Shown here: one piece after another, positions 25,201-36,786 of the stretch | Layout: each line of letters opens with the position of its first letter | Numbering within the stretch: position 1 is the stretch's first letter | Origin: Vitellaria paradoxa | Lineage: Eukaryota; Streptophyta; Magnoliopsida; Ericales; Sapotaceae | Reading direction: 5' to 3' | Assembly (NCBI GenBank): GCA_019916065.1 | Contig: CM034237.1 | Span: 45,281,084 to 45,345,083 of the forward strand | DNA length: 64,000 bases | Position numbers and translations under genes: made by a program | Notes under the pieces: model-generated | The model's input: the letters and a program-made list of their open reading frames with translations, nothing else | Databases searched by the model: none | Told to the model about the DNA's origin: nothing

Positions 25201-26154
25201 ATTGTAATGATAAAATTAAACATATATTTTCATAGGACTTACACATACATAATTATTATTATTTTTATTGATTGAGCTAACAAAGCTCGAATATATGGAA
25301 TAGTTCCTTCATTTTAAGGCTGTCATATGTTATGTCACATATATACTGCCAAGTCATCACCCCGTTGGCCATGTAAAAGCCATGATGGGACCTACAAACA
25401 CATTGTAGCTTTTTTTTTTTTAATTTGTGCTTGATTTTTTTGAGTAAATACATACCCAAAATTATCTGAAAAAATGGTAAAAAAAAAGTCAAAAATTAAA
25501 AATAAATAATTTTTTCATTTATACCCAATCCAACCCAATTGTGTGGTACATATATTGCTTCTCATGGGACATTCCAGATTTCTTTATATGGAACGTTCTT
25601 AAATAGGGGTTATTTAAGTTTGTTACTGGTAGACGTGTGGAAGGGTTTTAGTTAGATCACTGGCTTCCTTGAGAAGTTCTACTAACATGTATCGGTTCCG
25701 GGTTTTAAAGTTTTTCGAAGAACTTTAAAAGAATTTAAAATGTTCTCAATTTTTTTAAATTAAATTTTATAACGGGTGATTTTTTATAATGATTTTTTAT
25801 TTTTAACTTTTTTAAAACTCCAAATATCATCAGAGTACGTGAGTTTTGCTTGCTTAGATAATTTTGTAATATAAATATTTTAACAAAACGTCTTGTTCCC
25901 ACCATAAATTGAGCGTGTGCTTGGAGTAATAAAAATGAGATAAATTGTGATAAGATAATATAAATTATGAGTTCGTGTAGTAAAATAAAAAATAAATAAA
26001 TTTTTAAAAAATTTATAAAAATTTTTATAAATTTATAACAAACTAATAAACTGAATAAAATAGAAGATTATAAATAATAATAGCCCCACGTATGTAACCA
26101 TCTAAAATTTGAATGATTTGTATTTTTGACTTTCTGATGCTTGTGGTGTGTCTC

Positions 26155-26185
<31 letters not shown>

Positions 26186-26602
26186 GGTACGGATTTTAGT
26201 GCTTTCTATATTATTAGAAGTGTTGTTTGTTGCCATCCAGTTCTTGTTTTTGACATCCATTGTTTTTAATTCTAATTCTCATGGATGACGATTGTATTCT
26301 GACATTGAAATAATCTGAATTAAAATTGAAGTTAAAAAAAAAACCTAAAGAATTAGGGGTGAGTTCAAGGGTAAAAAAAAGCCAAAATATTTAGTTCATG
26401 GAATACTTTATAATTTTTTTCTTTTTCCTTTTTTTTTTTTGGGTAAAAATTTAGATTGATAGAAAAAATTTAGTAAGACATTCTGTTCGTACAACGTTGT
26501 TGCTATAATTTTATTTTATGCAAGAGAACTTAACACGCATCTTAAAATGAGACATAACATTAATGGATATTAATCTAGAAAACGCTAATCTTCGGCTATT
26601 AA

Positions 26603-26750
26603 GGGCTCTGTTTGAGTAATAAAAAAAATTTAAGAAAATGGCAAAAAATATTAAAAATTTTAAAAGTTATTTACTTTTATTTCACTGTGCGAATTACGAA
26701 TTTACGAGTTATTTTACTTTATCGTATTTTTTGTTACTTAAAACGCACCC
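26603..26750. mobile_element. MITE family A, copy 3, in KNOX intron 3
   Basis: Begins GGGCTCTGTTTGAGTAATAA, carries GCGAATTACGAATTTACGAG and ends TTACTTAAAACGCACCC. It has the same layout and length as the copy at 127-275. Confidence 0.65.
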
Positions 26751-26798
26751 TACATATAAAAGTATGAAGATTACCTTGTGTTATACCCTAAATCTATT

Positions 26799-27107
26799 AG
26801 GGACCGTTCAGAGACACAATTTTTAGTAATTTTGAATAATTTTAACCCAAAATTGTTAGTTATAATTTTAGTAGTTTATGAATAAGTAGTAAATTTTTAA
26901 AAATAATTTTAGTAATTTTTTATAACTTTTGAGTGATTAGTAATTTTTAGTAACTTTTGATAATTTTTAGTAAATTTTGTTAATTTTTAAGTTAAAAAAT
27001 TATTATAACAGCGTAAAAAAGTTATAAAAGTTAGTAGTTTGTTAAATATTTAAAAATCAAGAGCTGGTAATTTTTTGGCTAAAAATTTCGGTGTGAAGCA
27101 TCACCTT
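26799..27107. mobile_element. MITE family C, copy 2, in KNOX intron 3
   Basis: Same order of motifs as the copy at 6,839: a terminal GGGACCGTTCAGAGACA, repeated TTTTTAGTAA units, TTAGTAGTTTGTTAAATA, then TTTTTTGGCTAAAAATTTCG and GAAGCATCACC. Confidence 0.6.
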
Positions 27108-27385
27108 AGTTATTTATTCTACAAGCAATTACAAAATTTCAACTTTTGGCTTGGAGGTTGCTTCAAACACAACTAATGTAAAATTTATTTGCCAGCGTCA
27201 TTAACATTCTTGCTTCCAATACAATTATTGTTGCATAATTTTTTTGAATATGACTTGTGAACTGTGCTACCCATTAACGGATAGTGACAAAAATGAGAAG
27301 CGACTGACGACTTCGGGGTCTTCAATCCATGCCTCACCATGTGTGTCATGAGATCGAAGTTTCAGTGTTTCACCATCATATCTTC

Positions 27386-27710
27386 AGGGTTTGTTTGGTT
27401 TGGTAGTTTTTTTTTATGTTTTTTTTAATCAAAATCTAATTTTTGTTGTTAGAAATTATAATTTTTATGTATGCTAATTGTATTTAAAAAGAAAAATTAA
27501 AATTTATGTCTGTTTGAATAAAACTTACTTGTTTGACTAGAAGAATTAACAAAAATTCATTTTTTTCTAATATTTACCTAAACAAATGTGAATTTTTTGA
27601 TTTTTTTATGAATGCAATTAATATAATTAGAAGTTACATCTTTTAAAAAGAAAACCAAATTTTAGTTAAAAAAATAAAAGTAAAAAAAATGTTGCCAAAC
27701 AAAACCTCAT
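27386..27710. mobile_element. MITE-like element in KNOX intron 3
   Basis: Begins AGGGTTTGTTTGGTTTGGTAG and ends TTGCCAAACAAAACCT, clear inverted ends around an AT-rich centre. It resembles the one at 10,350. Confidence 0.5.
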
Positions 27711-28144
27711 TCATATTTCACTATGTATATGTGTCATGAGATCAAAGTTCCACGTAATACCTATAAAGGACTAGTAGAGGGATAAAATATGGAGATAAAT
27801 AAAACAAGTTATTAATATGTAAATTGTGGAGTGATAAAAGTAAATAATTTTTAAAAATCTTAGAAATTTATGCATTTTATCCATGCCATATGGCATCCTA
27901 TATTTTATTATAAATTTTTTTAATTATATAAATATCATTATTGCATCATTTTATTTTATTTTTTTAATAAAATTTTATAAAAAACTTATCTTTAATTTGT
28001 CTAACATAACTTTTCAAGTTATGCACGTGCCTAAATAAAACACGGTCACTTATTTCATCGTAGACTCCTTGTGGACCCCCTTTTGGATAAGGGATTTCGT
28101 TTGGGTCCTGACTCAAAAATGTCTTGCTTTGGTGATTATTGGTA

Positions 28145-28307
28145 TAGGATGTTTGGTTAGTAAAATTTGGTAAAAAATATAATACAAATATAAAAAATTT
28201 AATATAAAAGGGATATATAATAAATATAATTGATTGTTGAAATTTTTTGATTTAAAAAAATAATAAAAATTAATGAAATTTAATTAATTTTGATCATTAA
28301 ACACCAC
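28145..28307. mobile_element. MITE family E, copy 1, in KNOX intron 3
   Basis: Begins AGGATGTTTGGTTAGTAAAA TTTGGTAAA and ends TTTTGATCATTAAACACCACT. It lies directly before the GC-rich island. Confidence 0.5.
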
Positions 28308-28309
28308 TA

Positions 28310-28742
28310 TATTGGAATGGTTGGGTATGATCGCAGAGGAAGGGTTTTGGTTGCACAGAGAGAGAGAGAGAGAGATGGTTGTTGAAAATGCCTGTGGGCA
28401 TTATATTGCGGATGGACTTGAGGTGAAGAAGAAAGAATGTGGGGGGCTTTCAAAAGAACTTTTGAAGGGAAGCCCGGGTAGCGCGGGTGGTCGCAGTTCA
28501 CATGGACTCCCGCGTTTCCGCTGCTTGGCGGAGCAGCTTTTAAAGGTTGCGCATTCATTTGCTGCGCCTGCTTAGTGCCTGTCATTTCTGGTGGGTCTAT
28601 GTGCCGCACGACTCGGATAACACGTGTCAGTCTTGGTCTCCTGGGTGGGACCCGATTACCCAATTGGGTCAACTCCACCTCTGCTTTATTAGGTTTAGGG
28701 GGGTATACCTTTGTTTCGTGAATGCCGGAGGCGCTGCGTACT
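28310..28742. other. GC-rich island inside KNOX intron 3
   Basis: About 430 bp inside the 8.2-kb third intron is much richer in G and C than its surroundings. It has a (GA)n run near 28,358-28,374 and stretches of promoter-like composition, including a CACGTG core near 28,621. No convincing protein is encoded; the open frames on both strands are low-complexity. Third introns of class I KNOX genes are known to hold regulatory sequence (maize Kn1 dominant alleles carry insertions there), so a regulatory island is a reasonable inference. A gene fragment captured by a transposon is the alternative. Confidence 0.35.
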
Positions 28743-29462
28743 GATACACTTTTTTACTGATATATATATATATATATATGTTAGATTTGTCATATCAAAT
28801 CACTTTCAATTTTTGTTTTTTTATTTTTAATATGTAATAAATAGAAATTTAAATTTAAGTATTTAATTTAAAATTATAAAAGTATCTTAGATCTATATTC
28901 ACACGTCTTAACTTGTAATTATTTCTAAAACAAATTAGAAATCTTTTTTTTAGAGTAAAATGTTAACTTTAGTTCATTTTTAACTCTTTATATTTTATTT
29001 TTTATAATAAATAATACTTTTTAACGTGCAAGGAGTGGGAGGTAAAAATGCAATATTTCAAATTCCTTTGTCTTTAATTGCATGATTGTGTTTTGAAGGT
29101 TGAATTTTATATAAAGATATTTTTATATAAAGATGTAATAAATACATTTTTATAATTGGAAATCATCTGGACAGCCATTTTTTGGGGAAAAAAATAATAA
29201 AAACTAATCCATTCATATCTTGGAAGAAATTTTCTATTTTTATGGCTTGCATGATTGATTAAGATGTCTTTGCAGGTTAATGTGTATTATTTCTTCCTTT
29301 TTTTTGAGTGAATTTTGGATTAAAAAACTTTGACTAGACATATCAAAAATTTTCAATTTTATTTTTAAATAAAATACTCTCTGCTCAATTTGAATTGCCA
29401 TTTGGTGGTTGACTCGCACAAATAAATAGTTTGAGAATGGGGAGTGTGGATTTGCTCACTCG

Positions 29463-29497
<35 letters not shown>

Positions 29498-30740
29498 GTT
29501 TTATCTTTTATTTTTAAAATAGAATAAACATGCTCTTGTACATTATTTTAGTCCTCGCCTGGAAAGCCGCACCTGCTTGTCTGATGGTGCGGGCATCCAA
29601 TGAATTCTCCCCAACTCTACCCCCGGGTCTCTGCAACTTTGATTTGATGGCCATACACTGTGTCGTCAGGCACCTCGCTCGCTGGCTGAAACGATTTGAC
29701 GAGAAAACGAGAATATTGGATTTGAAGTGACAAAAAAATGAGTTAAATTAAGATTAATTATGAAATTTATATAATAACGTAAAAGGTCAAAAATTTTAAA
29801 AAATTGTATTCACGATAAACCAAACAGACCTTGCAAAAGGGTTTTTTTTTGGCAAAAGAATAGAATGTTAGGACACGGGGTATAAATTATTGAATTAAAA
29901 TTTAGTAATTTAAAACGTCTTCATAATTTTAATAATTTAAAAAATATTTGAGTACATTTAAATTGTTGAAATCTAACAACACTCAATTGAAGTTGAACTA
30001 AAATTCTTAAGCTGACATCATTTTTTATATTAATTTTCCTAAATTCATCTAGGCCATATCCCTAGGTATATTTCTTTTGCTTAGAGCCTCTTTTATCATA
30101 TTTTTTAAATCATGGTAAAAGAAAATTTATTTTTATTTTATAATTTTATTACTTAATAATACACTACATTAAATTTTATTAATCAAAATATTATGCTGAG
30201 TTGATAATGATAAAAAATTAGTAAAAATTAATAAAAGTTATAATCATATAATTCATACAATAAGATAAAAAAAATTAAAATTTTTAATAAAATACAATGT
30301 TCTAAATGCGTCATTTATATAGTACTATATAAGTAAGGAATAGGGGCCTGGGGCGGAAGGAGAACGAGGAAGATGGGTATTTTTTTCTAGAAGTTCATAT
30401 CCTAAGGGGTCGGAAAAAGAAATACTGTTGAAATAATAATTCTAGTGTTCTCAATGAAAAACAATTAAATGTACCTAAAATAGATCATTGTATATTAAAA
30501 TAATAAACTAATCGATTCTGCTACTATTAATTTTTTGTATATTTTATTGAATTTTTATGAGATTTTTAATTATTTTTAAATATTTTAATATTATTATGGC
30601 CGCTCTCAAGTATTTTATTATTGTAATGACTGGACAACTTATAGAAACGAAATTACATTCACAGACTAGTGGCTATTATTAGCAATACCATCACATGCAT
30701 ACACATGGCATATAAATATACTAATTCCCCTAACCACGGA

Positions 30741-30772
<32 letters not shown>

Positions 30773-31300
30773 CCATATTACATACAACTATATAATGGTT
30801 ATACTTTTTCTGCCCTAATTTTTATCTCTATTGCCCGTCTCATACTTCTATGTTGATTTATTGGAGTGAAAAAAAGATTTTTGTTTTCCTCTTTTTATAT
30901 TTGGTTCAAACAATTGGGCATAACTTATTAAAAACGTACATATAGCCTTATACAACCAGGGAATTTAATTTTATTTTTATTCCACATTAATTCGATCGAA
31001 AATATTAGACTAGGAAGAAGTATCCAAACATGAATTAATAACCGCATTAATGTTATAGAAATAACTTGTAAACTGTGCAGACGAGGGGTTCTGTATCATC
31101 AGATGAGGACTTTAGTGAAGATACTGAAGTACAAGACCAGGAGCTTAAAGATATGCTGCTGCGTAAGTATGGTGATCGCATTAGTAGCCTGAAGAGGGAA
31201 TTTTCAAAGAAGAAGAAGAAAGGAAAGCTGCCCAAAGAGGCCAGACAAACTTTACTCGATTGGTGGAATGCCCACTATAAATGGCCTTACCCAACTGTAC

Positions 31301-31301
<1 letters not shown>

Positions 31302-31338
<37 letters not shown>
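31302..31338. repeat. (TC)18 microsatellite at KNOX intron 4 donor
   Basis: A pure TC/CT dinucleotide run starts five bases after the exon 4 donor GT (31,297) and fills the start of intron 4. Confidence 0.95.
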
Positions 31339-31342
<4 letters not shown>

Positions 31343-31626
31343 TTATGAGAAAGTTCGATTGGTGGTTTTCTGCTAAGACTAATGAATCGATTGCACACAC
31401 ATTGCTGGATGTTTTGTCCCTTCAGTCAGTTTTTGAAGGCTTTATGGGTAAATTTTACTTTTCCTGTTGAATTTTACTTCAAATCTCAATTTACGACTTG
31501 ATATTTATCTTCTTTTTTTTTTAACAATTAAGTAAGTTTTAATTAATTGTAATATTCTCATTCCGTCAATGAAATGTTTAAGAATTATTTTGGAATTTAG
31601 TTGTCAATTTTTTCAATGGAGCAAAC

Positions 31627-31984
31627 ATTATATAACTATATATCTAGAATCATTGTCGTCCATCAAGCATAAATTAGGTAAAATCTACGGATTGACAATC
31701 TAATCTGTCATTTCATATCCTACAATCAAACACACTTGTAGGGACCGAGAACTATTTTTTCTTGGATAAGATTTTGCCAGCATTATATAACTATATATTT
31801 TCTTTTCTAAAATCATATAGTTATACATTATATATCTATATGTCCAAAATCATTTTCGTCACTAATTTATAGATTAGGTAAAATTTATGAATTAACAATC
31901 TAATATCTCATTTCATATCCTGCCATCAAACATACTTATCAGGACCGAGAAATATTTTTTTCTCGGACAAGGTTTTGCCAGCAT
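31627..31984 (+). repeat. Tandem duplication of about 200 bp in KNOX intron 4
   Basis: Two diverged copies lie head to tail. Both contain, in order, an ATTATATA stretch, AATCATT.TCGTC, a TTAGGTAAAAT stretch, CATTTCATATCCT, GGACCGAGAA and TTTTGCCAGCAT. The first runs from about 31,627 and the second ends at about 31,984, a period of about 200 bp. Confidence 0.75.
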
Positions 31985-32759
31985 GTTGAAATCTTCTGCT
32001 TTATAAATATCAGAATTACACTTTTTTTTTTTTTTTTTTCGGGTGTGGTCGTCGGTGGTCTTCCTTGCTGTGCTGAATGATCACAGGAGGCTGATAAAAT
32101 TGTGCTGGCTGAATCGACGGGGCTGAATCAGAAGCAAATTAACAATTGGTTTATAAATCAACGGAAACGTCATTGGAAACCAGCTGAGGACATGCAATTG
32201 GCAGCCATGGATAATCATTCAGGGCAAGTCTCTACAGATGACTGAGGGTGCTTGCTTATGTATATTCTCAAATGTATTAGATAATTTAATTAGCACGTTC
32301 CGTACATGTATGGTGTCTTTCGTTGAAATTGTAAAACTACTTATATTATGAAATAGCATAATGAAAAAAAAAAAAAAAAACAGAAAATTGTATCCAAGTC
32401 ATATTTTGTAATCTTTTAAAACTATTAGTCACACCCAAAAAAAAGTATTGCTTTTAAGTCACATTAATGTGAAAAGTTTTGTATTTAAGTCACACTTTTG
32501 AGTGGGTCCCACGAGTTTATTTTAAATATAATTTCTAATATACCGATAATATCATTTATTTCTATAACAAAGTTACACAAGTTATTTCCAGGAATTACGT
32601 GAATCACGTGAAGATATGTTTACCAAGAATCACGCTTCTTCCATTTTTTTTTCTTTCCTTATTTTCAGTTTCATTATTTACAGTTTTAGTCGTGAAGATA
32701 TTAAGAAGATAGAACTTATTTGGCCTATCTTCTTCATGGATTGATTTTGCCGATTGGCG

Positions 32760-33800
32760 TTTTGAGCTATTTTCAAAATAGTACCAGTACTGTTTCAAAA
32801 AATATGATGATGTTGGCTCGTATGGTTGGTTTATGTTATGTATCGATTGATGTTTTTTAGGCAGTATGAAAACAGTACCGGTCCAAAACAGTACCGGTAC
32901 TGTTTTATCGGTACTGTTTTCAACACAGTACCGGTACTGTTTTATCGGTACTGTTTTCAAAACAGCACCATGAATTATAAGCGGATGACAAGTTTTAAGG
33001 GCAAGAGAAATCTATTGGGCCGATTAACGTTTTGAGCTATCTTCAAAACAGTACCGGTACTGTTTCAAAAAATATGATGATGTTGGCTCGTATGGTTGGT
33101 TTGTGTTATATATCGATTGATGTTTTTTACGTAATATGGCCGGTACTGTTTTATCGGTACTGTTTTCAACACAGTACCGGTACTGTTTTATCGGTACTGT
33201 TTTCAAAACAGCACCTTGAATTATAAGCGGATGACGAGTTTTAAGGGCAAGAGAAATCCATAGGGCCGATTGGCTTTTTGAGCTATCTTCAAAACAGTAC
33301 CGGTACTGTTTCAAAAAATATGATGATGTTGGCTCGTATCGTTGGTTTTTGTTATGTATCGATTGATGTTTTTTAGGCAATATGAAAACAGTGCCGGTCC
33401 AAAACAGTACCGGTACTGTTTTATCGGTACTGTTTTCAAAACAGTACCGGTATTGTTTTAAAAATAGCACCATGAATTATAAGCAGATGACGAGTTTTAA
33501 GGGCAAGAGAAATCCATGAGGTCGATTGGCGTTTTGAGCTATCTTCAAAACAGTACCGGTACTGTTTCAAAAAATATGATGATGTTGGCTCGTATCGTTG
33601 GTTTGTATTATGTATCGATTGATATTTTTTAGGCAGTATGAAAACAGTACCGATTCAAAAGAGTACCAGTACTGTTTTATCGGTACTGTCTTCAAAATAG
33701 TACCATGAATTATAAGCAGATGATAAGTTTTGGGCAAGAGAAATTCATGGAGTTGATTAGTATTTTGAGATTTCTTCAAAACAGTACCGATACTGTTTCA
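32760..33800 (+). repeat. Tandem array (about 250 bp x 4) rich in a 20-bp palindrome
   Basis: Units start at about 32,760, 33,031, 33,277, 33,533 and 33,762 (the last partial), so the period varies between about 230 and 270 bp. Each unit opens with TTTTGAG.TATCTTCAAAA, then the perfect palindrome AAACAGTACCGGTACTGTTT or a variant, then a unique segment (ATGATGATGTTGGCTCGTAT) and a cluster of further palindromes or half sites spaced by TTTTATCGGTACTG. More than ten copies or half copies of the palindrome core occur in 1 kb. Open frames crossing this array on the minus strand are by-products of the repeat. Confidence 0.9.
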
Positions 33801-33845
33801 AAATAAAAAAAAAAATAAATATACTTAGGAATGATGATCGATTTA

Positions 33846-34085
33846 GGTTTTTCCCAAATTGTTTTGATTTTGTTTCCAAAAATCGATTTTGCTTGCTTTG
33901 TAAAGAAGATGGAAAGTCGTGGAATTAGGTTTTTCCAAACAGTTTTGATTTTGTTTTCAAAAATCAATTTTGCTTACTTTGTAAAGAATATGGAAAGTCG
34001 CAAAATTAAGTTTTTCCCAAACAGTTTTGATTTTGTTTCCAAAAATCGGTTTTTCTTACTTTGTAAAGAAGATGGAAAGTTACGG
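33846..34085 (+). repeat. Tandem repeat of about 85 bp, three copies
   Basis: Three successive copies share the core GTTTTGATTTTGTTTCCAAA, AATCGATTTTGCTTACTTTG and TAAAGAAGATGGAAAGT. The spacing is close to a multiple of three, so all three look like protein in one frame, but nothing else suggests coding. Confidence 0.85.
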
Positions 34086-34239
34086 AAGTTATGAGTGAAG
34101 TGTACACTATTTTCGGATAAAACTGACAGTTTTGAAATGTGGTGAAAAACGCGTGATGTCTTTTTTTGTCTTTTTGTTGCAAGTGTGACTTATTTACAAA
34201 CAAGTTTTTTGGGTATGACTTAAATCCTTATAAGTGCAT

Positions 34240-36599
34240 AAATAGTGACCGGCCTCCAAAAACTCAAAAAACAAAATGCTTAGTTTTACATGTATATATA
34301 TGTTGTTTCAATTATGATCAAGATATATATATATACACACATATATATATAAAGAAAAATGGAATTATTTACATTTGGCATGCTTAGTAAACAAGTCGTT
34401 TGCTACACTAAACAATATTGCAAAAAATATATATTTTTTTCAGTATATTATATTTTTTAAATTATTTTATAGAGATGTTTGTTCGATTTGAATTGTTAAT
34501 ATTAAAAAAATTCAAATAACTATATTTCATATCTATCGCTACGCAGCAGGACTTCTTTTTTTTTTTTTTAATTTCTAGTTAAAATTAATATTAAATTAAT
34601 ATTTAAATTATTCTTCGTTAATACTTAATGCTAAATATATTTATTTCAATTCAAAAGAACATAAACCTTACCCGAGATTTATTTCAATGTGTTTTCCACT
34701 ATGCCTGGGGAGGGATATGTTTTTTTTGGTAAGTGGGAGGGATATGTTGCTTGCCTCCCATAATATTTCTATTGAGGTATTTACAATCAAATGCAAGCAA
34801 TATAAGTCATTTCCCCTATTGAATGCCACATTAACATAAGAATGTGATGTAGCTTTTGATTTGAATGAGTATTTTTCAATTTGTGAAGTAGTACCTATTA
34901 TGATTACTACCATAACCAAAAAAAAAAAAAAAAACAATTGATAGTATAAAATGAATTAACTTAAAAAAATATGTATTTTTAATTACAAGATATATTTAAT
35001 TTATAAACTAACTAGGAATAATCATTACCTAAAATTAGATTTGCTCTTGGATGTATATGAAGGAAAAAATAAATAAATAAAGAAGGAATAATTATCCACT
35101 AAAAATCAGATATGATCCTTTTGATGAAATTCACTCCCTCCATATATAACATAGAAACTTTGCATATAAATTGTGATTGATTCATAGTGTAAGACCGCAA
35201 AGAAAGGATTATTGAAATTATCAAAGTGTTTGAATGTAAAGATGGATCAGCAGTCATATAAGAAAAGAATCAAAATTGAGTTTCTATTATGTTTTCTTCT
35301 GAACGAAAACAAGTTCATTCTTACAACAAAATTTTCTAAGATACAGTTGATCCTATCTCATTCTATTTGAATGGGAGATATAAAAAAATTACTTCGTGCC
35401 ATATTTAGAAGAACACGTATATATGATTTACTGGTTTTCGTACTTTAGTTGGAATTAATAACTTTTTTTCTTTTTTTTTATTCTATTTAGGATTTGTTTA
35501 AATGATTTAGTTTAATTATTTACTTTTATTTTGAGATGAAAGGCCATATTGAAATCATTTCGAGATTATTTACAAAAGGCCTTATAATATCATTTTTATT
35601 TATTGTCGTAGTCAATCCAATTCAGATTATTTAAAAACCTTTTGTTAATCTCTTATTCTTGTGGATTCAAGAGCATTTATGCTAACTTGTCCAAAAAAAA
35701 AAAAAAAAAAATTGAGCATTTATGCTAGAAATGGATCCCCAGTAATTCAATGCAAACAAGAAACAGAAACAAACAAAAAGATTTTTACAGACGATGGATG
35801 AGGATTACAATTTACATCAATTTGCTATACTATTTGTTCTCTACTCACTGGCTTACCAATGCGCCACGCTCCATATCACTCACTCTGCCCGAGCTCACAC
35901 CACTGCACTCTTTCTCTTCTTTATTCTCTCTGCCTTGCTACGTACACCCAATTCACATCTCTCTCTCTCTCTCTCTCTCTCTCTAATTATGCATAGCTGA
36001 GTAGGGAATATGAACAATGCACCATTCGCTGCCTTAAATACAGAGGTGGCTTAATGTCAACAATGGAGACTCCTCGAAGGCTCTTCGGGTGGCTTGTCAT
36101 TGATAAGCATTGCAGCCATCCCCATGTGTGAATTGAAAGGCTAAAATCCTTAAAAGTGGGCATAAATTTTTTGGAGTAATGTTATTTATCTCGATAAATT
36201 TTAAGTGACCATCAAAAAATATTAAAAATTATTGAAACATTTCTTTTAACACTACTTCTATATTGAAAATCTTCAACTTTTATTAACTTTTTTTCAATTT
36301 TTCAAAAATTCCTGACTTTTTGCACGGCACATCAAATATCTAATAATATAAAATTTGACAAAATTTAACATTTCAAACGTAAAATTTAGCAAACCCTCCA
36401 ACTTAATGTGTATTTTTACCAGATGATATGATAGTTTGAATTATTAGTTATTTAAAAAAAAAGTCTGATCAAATTAAAAAAATTAAATTTTAAAACAAAA
36501 TAAAAATAAAGGTAACTAATAAATTTAAAATATGCTTAAACCATTTTATCAAATCATTCCATAAATAAATGGTTTATTGTGATAAATAGCATTGGTCAA
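34240..36599. other. Intergenic between KNOX and MENG
   Basis: AT-rich, with no recognised gene. Apart from the CT-rich stretch near 35,960 there is nothing I can name. Confidence 0.5.
35958..35984. repeat. (CT)13 microsatellite upstream of MENG
   Basis: A pure CT run inside a pyrimidine-rich, balanced-composition stretch (35,860-36,140) with short unrecognised open frames (for example ATGTCAACAATGGAGACTCC at about 36,054, stop about 75 bases later). There is no support for a gene. Confidence 0.9.
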
Positions 36600-36786
36600 T
36601 CTTTTGACCAAGGCGTTACATCTAACCAATGGAAGGCAAGATTCCGAACAAGGGTGCGGTACAGAGGTCAAAAGAATTTTACTGGGCCCAGGTTTGGTCC
36701 AAGGCTATCTACACTAGGGCCCAGCCCATGTACTGTCCGTTATAAAAATCATCAGAACGGCACATCACTGATTCGGCATATCGATA
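36600..36786 (+). promoter_or_regulatory. MENG promoter with Site II-type GGGCCCA elements
   Basis: The 190 bp before the MENG start codon contains CCAAT (about 36,617), TGGGCCCA (36,683-36,690), GGGCCCAGCCCA (36,717-36,728) and a TATAAAA-like box near 36,742. GGGCCCA/Site II motifs are typical of plant housekeeping and organelle-protein genes and are bound by TCP factors. The promoter call rests on these motifs and position; the transcription start is not known. Confidence 0.55.

Larger units (their letters stand above)
22906..31080 (+). other. KNOX intron 3, 8,175 bp
   Basis: Donor GTATGT and acceptor TGTGCAG. It contains MITE families A, C and E, several AT microsatellites (26,157, 28,756, 29,466, 30,740), the GC-rich island and a second small GC-richer patch at 29,550-29,710. 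No exon of the KNOX family lies inside, and no other gene is recognised. Confidence 0.7.
21976..32245 (+). pseudogene. Class I KNOX homeobox gene, KNAT2/KNAT6-like, frame-disrupted
   Basis: Class I KNOX proteins are nuclear TALE homeodomain transcription factors acting in shoot meristem and organ-boundary development. Five exons match the family layout: 21,976-22,291, 22,574-22,684, 22,794-22,905, 31,081-31,296 and 32,087-32,245. Exons 1-2 encode the KNOX1 region (VIKAKIASHP, AYIDCQK, GAPPEIASLLDEI). Exon 3 encodes KNOX2 (VKYKSDLSRPFDEAT). Exon 4 encodes the ELK domain ([11 protein letters not shown]) and the first half of the homeodomain with the PYP three-residue loop. Exon 5 encodes the recognition helix ([19 protein letters not shown]) and a TGA stop. 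The MYGFH start and LMSPENL motif point to the KNAT2/6 subgroup. Exon 1 is open only in pieces, with an in-frame stop at 22,126. Exon 3 ends in phase 1 but exon 4 is open only in phase 0. Exons 2-5 are individually open and their splice sites look good. The alternative to a pseudogene is local indel errors in the assembly. Family assignment is very sure; pseudogene status is fairly sure. Confidence 0.85.
32388..34233. mobile_element. Repeat-rich insertion just 3' of KNOX (possible TIR element)
   Basis: A block of about 1.85 kb begins some 140 bp after the KNOX stop codon. Its two ends are loosely inverted copies. The left end carries CCAAGTCATA and TTTAAGTCACA motifs. The right end, read in reverse, begins GGATTTAAGTCATACCC and also carries AAGTCACAC. 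Repeated AAGTCACA motifs near both ends resemble the subterminal repeats of DNA transposons. The interior is almost entirely the two tandem arrays listed separately. No transposase is visible and no clear target duplication was found, so the boundaries are approximate. Confidence 0.4.

Noticed and set aside
28307..28678. 123-codon minus-strand frame in KNOX intron 3
   Set aside because: Low-complexity, reads through a (GA)n run, overlaps open frames on the other strand and resembles no family.
33024..33473. 149-codon minus-strand frame
   Set aside because: Made entirely of translated palindrome-array units (repeated KQYRYC/TVPVLF strings); period is the tandem repeat, not protein structure.
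36054..36131. Short ORF (MSTMETPRRLFGWL...) upstream of MENG
   Set aside because: 25 codons, no family match, not connected by splice signals to MENG; composition alone is not enough.
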